Shown in pieces: positions 57,817 to 64,000 of a stretch of DNA of 64,000 bases (within the stretch, counting starts at the first letter, position 1; every line of letters begins with the position of its first letter). The position numbers were made by a program, and so were the translations under genes. The stretch spans positions 7,169,187 to 7,233,186 of the forward strand of contig JAZBQD010000027.1 in assembly GCA_036583965.1 (NCBI GenBank). Direction: 5' to 3'. This DNA comes from Prunella strophiata. Taxonomy: Eukaryota; Chordata; Aves; Passeriformes; Prunellidae. The notes beneath the pieces were generated by a model. It was given only the letters and a program-made list of their open reading frames with translations. It was not told where the DNA came from and ran no database searches.

Positions 57817-60800
57817 CTGCGCAGCAGGCTGCCATTAGCAAAGCTATGATATTGCAATGGAAACAGTAACATAAGTATTTCTTCACCCCTGAAATATATT
57901 ATAACTTACCTTTCCCTTTTTATTTCTTTGCAGAAATAGTATAATGCAAGGTTATTTTGTACCAGCAAGGAAGCTGTTGCATTCTAAGAAGTGGAATTAT
58001 GAATGGAAAAATAACCCTGTGAAGAACATATGTTAAAAATTTTCCTACATAGGTGTATCTTTTTAAAGTTAAGCCCCTGTTATTTACCCATTTTTTTTCC
58101 CAAGCTAAATTGGACTTTGTAGTACAAATGTCAAAGGATAATCTCACAAGACTGTCTTTGCAAAACTTCTAGAAGGAGTATGTACACGTGTATTGGTACG
58201 AAAATTTATTGCAGAGACAATACAGCAAAAGCAGAAAGCAGAGTAGTCACTTTCAAGGGGAGTTTTAGGTGATGTCACAGCAAACAGTAAATTACAACGT
58301 GCACCTGCATATGCCCAGTTTGCACCTTCCTTTTAGATAAATGCCTTATTCTGAATCAGACTGTTAGGGACAAAATGTCCTTTTTTCTTTCCAAAATCAG
58401 ACCAAGCAGAACATATAAAAAGGTTTTACAGTGGGAAAACACAATGTCTTATACAGTCTCCAGAGAGATAAGTACATAACAAGAACCTCTGAACAGGAGC
58501 TTTTTTTTTTGTGTGCCCATGAAGTATTTTGCCCTATAGTTCTCTGTGAGGGATTGAGCATTTAAAAACAGATATCTGGTATTTTTAAGTGAAGTTGATT
58601 TCTTGGGAGAAAGCCTGACAATCCTTGGTGGACACAGTAAATTTTATATACCTTTGGCTTGTTTTGATGTTGAAGGTTTGTAAAAGCAAATCTATATTTT
58701 TTGAGCAGTGCATAACTAACTCTTTAAATTAAGTTAAGCCCTGTGTTGTATATAATTGCACTTCTAATAGAGATACTCCAAAAATCTGTACACAGTGAAA
58801 TGTATTCTGGTTAAAATAACAGATCTGTATCTTCTGAATATTAAGAAGACTAGGTTTAGCTAGAGAGCTAAATTCCAGAAATTGGCAGACAGCCCATTTT
58901 CATATAAGAAAAGTGATACCATTTTTAGGTATCTAGGGTATTATTATGAGTAAGGAAGGGAAGAGGAATAAATAAACAGAGTAGCCCAAAATATTTTCAA
59001 ATGCATTATGACCAGGAGTATAAATCTTAAGAGTCATGTTCCTTTGCAGAAAAACTCTAGGTACTGTATAAAATAGGAAATGTTTACATGCTACGAGGTC
59101 ATAGGGAGTAATTTTGTCAGCAGCAAAGGATGCCAGATCTATTAAAGGGAAAAAAAAAATAAAAATTCTCTGTGTCATTGCTCACCTCATGTTGCCACTG
59201 GGGAGATATTGGGGGTGACCTTTGAACTTCCAATTCCTGGTCCTGCTAGCTGGCTTCTTGAAGGGATTAGCTAATGCAGCACCAGGGGCAACCATATTAA
59301 CAAGGAGAGAGAATTGGGGTTATTGTGAGAAAAAACATGACTCATTCAAATGGAAATTCTGGGCTCAGAAGTTGTAAAGGTCTCCAAGCTGGTTATGGGT
59401 AAAGGCTGATTTATCATAACAAATAATGGGAGAAAGTTTTAATGATCTTTCAAGGGAAAAAAATCCTAATTTTAGAGTAAAGAAAAAAGCCATAGCATAT
59501 TAGAATTTCATAATTCAGTCCACGATCCATTAAAACCTTCACAGTCATGTCCTGTAAGGGACTGTCAGGTATAAGACAACTTTCACTGGTCTCCTAGGAT
59601 CAAGGATTTTATGTCCTAAAGATTCACACTAGAGTTTACAATAAATTACAGAACCTGTGAAAAAGGCTGGTATCTTTAAAAACAAATAGGAAAAGAAAAG
59701 AAGGTAACTGAATGTTTCAAATTTTTTTGGTGGGGTATTTTTGTTTTTTTTGGGGGTTTTTGTTTGTTTGTTTGTTTTTGTTTGGTTGTTTATTAATGAA
59801 GTTACTTCTAAAATGTCATAAAGCAGCAGATGAGTAGATTTCAAGGCAGAAAGCAGGCCTTCTACAGCCCATTCCATGACTTCAGCTGTGGAAGTGCCCT
59901 GTGTTTTCAGCAGGATCAGCTGGGGACAGGCGTGTTCACAAGGGCAGTCACTGATCTGAAAGAGTCCCCGTGCAAACCCTTGTGGGCTATCAAGAAACAA
60001 CTTGTACTTGTCCTGTTGGGTGTAGAGCCTTGTGTGAAGATGTTTTCTTTTTGACAAAGGATTGTAAGCCCTAGAAAGCATGTAGAAGAGTAGGCTACAG
60101 GTCTGCATGCTACCTAAAAATCATTTACTAGTGGTCAAAAAAATCTGCAGGATGGAACAATAAGCTATGCAGTGCAGATAATTTATTTCTTACAGCATTG
60201 GAGTAACAGACTTCCATTTCCTCATGGAATCTGTACAGACCATGTGCAAAAAAAAAAAAAGAAAAGCCAAATATGTTTTCAGCATCTACGTAATTTTTCA
60301 CAGTATAGTTTGGCATCTTATTACTGCTACAGCTAGAAAAATCATAGCATGACATTTGTTGGGCTGGCAACTATAAACTCTTACTTGTGGACATAATGCT
60401 TACTGCCATGAGTAGTCTCTCTGATTTCCTATTTACCACTCTGATTTACAGCAGTGCTGCTAATGATAGCAAGCATTACACCTGCTGGTGAATGATTTCA
60501 GATTTGGCATTTTTAATACTGGGTGTTGGAAGACTAGATGTTGAGTTTAAATGTATAATTTTGTACACAGTGCCACCTGGAGAATTTGGGAATAAGGTTT
60601 TGAATATTGATTTTTTTTTCCCTTTGGTTTTGCTTCATATTTATTTTAGCTCTGTGGGACTACTAATGAACTTTCATGAAGTCTGCTGTGTTTTGGTACT
60701 GTTACCATTTGGTGTTGTAACATTCTGCCAGTTCCTTGGTCTAGAAAATGGATCTTCACAAGAGCTTGGTTAGAATCGAGCCTGATTCCAGTTATTGAAA

Positions 60801-61384
60801 CCCAAGTATAGATGTGAAGTTGTTAAAGTCCCTTCAGAGCTGCTGTCTAGATTTGTAAGTTCACAAATATTTTTGGTCTCTAAGTTCCTATGTTTTGATT
60901 TCTGAATTTCTTGGATGCTTAAAGACCTATCTCTGGATGCAACCATACATTTGTCAGTTGTAATAATGTCAGGAGCCAAGTCCTAATCTTTGGCTTCTGC
61001 CAAGGCTTGTAAATTGGGAATGAATTCTTCAGCATGTTCTGGGCTTGATCTGATAGGTGGGATCAAGACACAGATAACTTTCCAGGTTTTTGCAGAAAAC
61101 AAGTATGTATGAGGTAGGTGGAGAAAGTATCTTTGCTGGGCTGCTGAAAGTTTTCTTATCCAACAAATCTCCAAATTCCCCTCATCTAAAATGTGACCAT
61201 ATATGTAAGAACAGAGGCATTTCCTGTCTGAGCCAAGCCAGCAGCAGACTGGCTAGTCCCTGCCCAGGGGACAGCTCTTAGGCAGAGGTGAGAGTCATGG
61301 CAGGTCTCCTCCAAGCTGGGCAGGTGTCCTGAGTGCTGTTAACAGCTGACATAGTGTCTAAGAAATGACACTGCCACTGTCACC
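57817..61384. other. unassigned sequence
   Basis: No gene is supported. The longest frame in the window, 159 codons on the minus strand at 59629-60108, is partly generated by the G/T tract at 59726-59793 and shows no domain. 59850-60060 is a higher-G+C patch of unknown origin. A13-like runs occur at about 60249-60261. The 61200-61384 strip directly upstream of the CR1 may be diverged CR1 but is too weak to call. Confidence 0.5.
59726..59793. repeat. G/T low-complexity tract with (GTTT)n
   Basis: About 68 bp of T runs with G, GG and GGGGG steps, including four GTTT units near 59762-59777. It yields a Lys/Asn/Thr-rich artefact in minus-strand translation. Confidence 0.9.
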
Positions 61385-61516
61385 AGGGTCTGCATGACCT
61401 GACTGGATCAACCTCTTGAAAAACCTGATCTAATCTGATAGCTGACCCTGACTTGAGAAGGAAGTTGGAGTTGATGACCTCTTGAGGTCCTTTCCAACCT
61501 GTATTATCCTGTGATC
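61385..61516 (+). mobile_element. CR1 LINE 3' end fragment
   Basis: A short terminal piece: CTGACCCTGACTTGAGAAGG, AGTTGGAGTTGATGACCTCT, TGAGGTCCTTTCCAACCTG and TATTATCCTGTGATC. These correspond to the last ~100 bp of the avian CR1 consensus, whose copies often end in ATTATCCTGTGATTCT-like octamers. The 5' limit is soft. Moderately diverged. Confidence 0.9.
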
Positions 61517-62029
61517 ACAGAACAGATGAAATTGTCCTGGGCCTGGGCATTTCCTGCTGCCTCTCATTCAGAGGTGTCTGACTCTTTGCTTGTATTGGAC
61601 AGGCAGCAGATACACTTTGTTTAGACTTGAGAACCTGTTGAAGATTTAGCTCCAAACTACCAGCCAGTGTTCTCAGGCAGAGTCTCCCCTCCAAAAACCC
61701 TTTGGTCTTTCAGCTGTACAAAGTACAGTGGAAGATGAAGCAATGCTAAGATTTCCTGCCTTGTTTCAACTTTTATGGAAGCCTCCAAGTAAATCTGTCC
61801 CTGCACTGAGCCAACATAGGCCTGGATTTTAGGGAAGTCTCGTTCAGTTTATGGTTTACATCAAGGTCATAAGGAATTTTTAGGCTGTGCATATTTTAAT
61901 AGTGAATCATCATGGTTTTGAACAAGTGTTGTTTTAAGAGCTTGACTTTATAGTTTTACAAATGCTTTGTAGTGGTGAGAGTCTCAGGATAAAATCTCTA
62001 ATTTCGGAAGAATATTATGGTAAACATAA
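61517..62029. other. unassigned sequence
   Basis: No gene and no recognised repeat. Confidence 0.6.
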
Positions 62030-62580
62030 AACCGCAATAAACAAATACAAAGGGGTATGAAAAATTAATGGGTTTCGTATTTTCGATCATTTTCCCCCCT
62101 AATTTAAAATACAATTTTCAAAGGTTCTGCAGGAGATTGACTCTCACTCTGTAAACAAGGCACTCAAATAGAGAATTTTCATATTCTTAGCATGTATCAT
62201 CTTGATATTCAACTTTGTCCAAAGATCTTATCATTCCTCAAGAGCACTCTACAATTGAGCTAAGTTGGTGAAGCTTTTATAACACAGTACTATCATCAGA
62301 TGATCCTATTTTTAAACACAATTGAAATCAAAGAGCTGGTAGATGACCTGGTGTTTAAAAAACATGAATCTTAGTCAGTATAATGCATACTTTCAAAGAT
62401 GATCAAATGCATCAAAAGCTATTTTCATTCATCACTGGAGCAAGTTTGGGCATTTTTTTGGGTCTCTAGAATCCCAGCACAATAGGATTCCATAACCATG
62501 GATCAGTAGGTTTCAAAATAATTATATGGGAACTAAATTACGTTTTGTGAATTTTCATATCTAGCAGAAATGTCGAGCTG
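62030..62580. promoter_or_regulatory. candidate conserved non-coding block
   Basis: Repeat-free AT-rich block with AAACCGCAATAAACAAATAC, GAAAAATTAATGGG, TTTCGTATTTTCGATCATT, TATAATGCATAC and TTATATGGGAACTAAATTACG words, plus ATCATCAGATGATCC, which contains an E-box-like CAGATG within a near-palindrome (62292-62306). CpGs are retained within AT-rich DNA. No frame of note. Enhancer-like by texture only. Confidence 0.35.
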
Positions 62581-64000
62581 GTATGAGGGTTTTGCAATTG
62601 CCTTTTTTTTTTTTTTTAATTTTTTCTCTCCAAAGAAATAAAAGGTTTAATTCACTTACAGGTTTTCCAAGGTGTAGTAAGAGAATTTTTTTCCAGAGTT
62701 TCTCCAGCCCTGCAATCCCTTCCTATCTGTCTCCTCACAGAGGAACTGGACTGATAAGCACTGCTCAGTAAAAGGGCTCAGCTGTTACCTCAGGAATGAG
62801 CTTCCTTCCTCTTCCAGCATTGCCAACTTCTATTATGCCGACATAATTTCTCTTGGAAGAACATTCTGCTAATACTTGTAGGATCCTCTCACAAAGAGGT
62901 TTGTTATCAATTCTGTGAGTGTGGCAAGAAGAGGAAAAGAGTGGTCAGAAATTAGCATTCCTTCTTCCTCACCCTGCAGTTGGATTATGGGGCAAGGTGG
63001 AATTTACCTGAATTTATAATCACTGTGTGGTTCTAGGACTCATTCATTTCTGTCCATGATTTTTTCATGCAGAAGGGGAACATATGGTCCTAACTCCCTC
63101 ACTTGTTCTGAGGAGAATGGCAAAGCAGAAAATCTAAACTGCTTCAAGTCAAAGCCTTTCATAAATTAAGGCTTTTATATTCTTACCTCTTTTCTGAATG
63201 GCTCAGAATTTTCCTTCCTGTGTGCTGTTTTGGTGTGTTTAGTGGCTACATGTGAGCGTGGTGACATTTATGTGAAGTGAATCTATTAAATTCTTTATAA
63301 TGAATAGCATGTAACTGTAAAACATGTACAGTTTTCTCATTTTGCCCTCCTCTGGGAGACTACGACAACATTTTGGCAAGTAGGAGTAAACAGCTTTGTG
63401 TTGGCATGCAGTAAATTAAACTGAGTAATTAAAATCAATAGCAAAACACTAGCTAGGCAGAAAGGTCATATAACACAACAGAAAACTGTTGGGTAGCATA
63501 TTGCAGGAAATCAAAATAAATTTCTGAACTTTTCATTATTCTTTACATGCCTAAAACTGGTCTGAAAAGGCTGGTGAGACACAGTGAGGTATTGATAGAG
63601 ACAGGATCATTCTCTGAGATGGAATAAAATGTTTTAATACTAATAGATGAGATTTGGCAGGGTAAAAGGCTGCAAGACACAGTGGAAAATATAAGACAGG
63701 ACTTAAATTTAACTACTGTAATATAAACTTTTGTTTGTTTAGATTGGCTTAATGTATTACATAGTAATGCCTGCAAGTGCTGAAGTCAGATATGCCAGTC
63801 ACTCATCTCTGTCAGTGCAGATATAATTTTTAAGTTTAATGTTAATGTTTCCCTGGTCAGCTTGAGTGTGGCCTAGCAATTTAGGGGATAGTCCAGGTTT
63901 TAAGCTACACATAAAGTCTTTACTCCAATTATCAGGTTTGACTGACAGATAATTCTGATTTTTGAATACTGTTCTAAATCACTGTACTCCTCTTATGACC
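62581..64000. other. unassigned sequence to the window end
   Basis: No gene. A T15 run lies at 62603-62617. A 77-codon minus frame at 63543-63776 and a 62-codon plus frame at 62583-62771 have no features. No repeat family recognised. Confidence 0.6.

Noticed and set aside
59629..60108. 159-codon minus-strand open frame, the longest in the window
   Set aside because: Its Lys/Asn/Thr-rich middle is a translation of the G/T tract at 59726-59793. There is no domain, no exon boundary and the composition changes abruptly.

Overview
The window looks like bird nuclear DNA, probably from a neoavian and possibly a songbird. It is AT-rich and CpG-poor. Its recognisable interspersed repeats are avian: seven fragments of the CR1 LINE (retroposon) family, several with the diagnostic 3' ends, and one endogenous-retrovirus LTR of a type common in birds. 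No mammalian SINEs or L1 were seen, and nothing prokaryotic: no operons, ribosome-binding sites or dense long ORFs.

I find no gene that can be supported. The longest open frames are about 140-160 codons. They overlap simple repeats, CR1 or LTR sequence, or have no recognisable domain. The window is therefore a gene desert or the inside of a very large intron. No tRNA, rRNA or CRISPR array was seen.

Layout. 1-7.8 kb: unique sequence with a homeobox/forkhead-motif-rich block at 4.5-5.1 kb. 7.8-11.8 kb: a young-type CR1, a 186-bp A/C low-complexity tract and a long old CR1-L-type copy reaching its 3' end. 13.7-14.85 kb: a block with retained CpGs and POU/octamer-like motifs, then a TCAC-type tandem repeat. 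18.2 kb: an isolated CpG cluster. 23.3-28.6 kb: a CR1, an LTR lacking its middle, a TA repeat and another CR1. 32.3-34.8 kb: the only minus-strand CR1, then two blocks that resemble conserved non-coding elements. 37.5-39.4 kb: another such block followed by long T and T/C tracts. 45.5-46.6 kb: a short inverted repeat, a 68-bp-period tandem duplication and a CR1. 55.1-57.8 kb: two more enhancer-like blocks, one with a 14-bp GC palindrome. 61.4 kb: a CR1 3' end. 62.0-62.6 kb: a last AT-rich enhancer-like block.

If the window does anything, it is most likely regulatory. The pattern of unique AT-rich blocks with TAATTA, octamer, forkhead and SOX-like motifs, separated by old repeats, is typical of the surroundings of a developmental gene, but conservation cannot be measured from one sequence. 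I did not find a new biological system.
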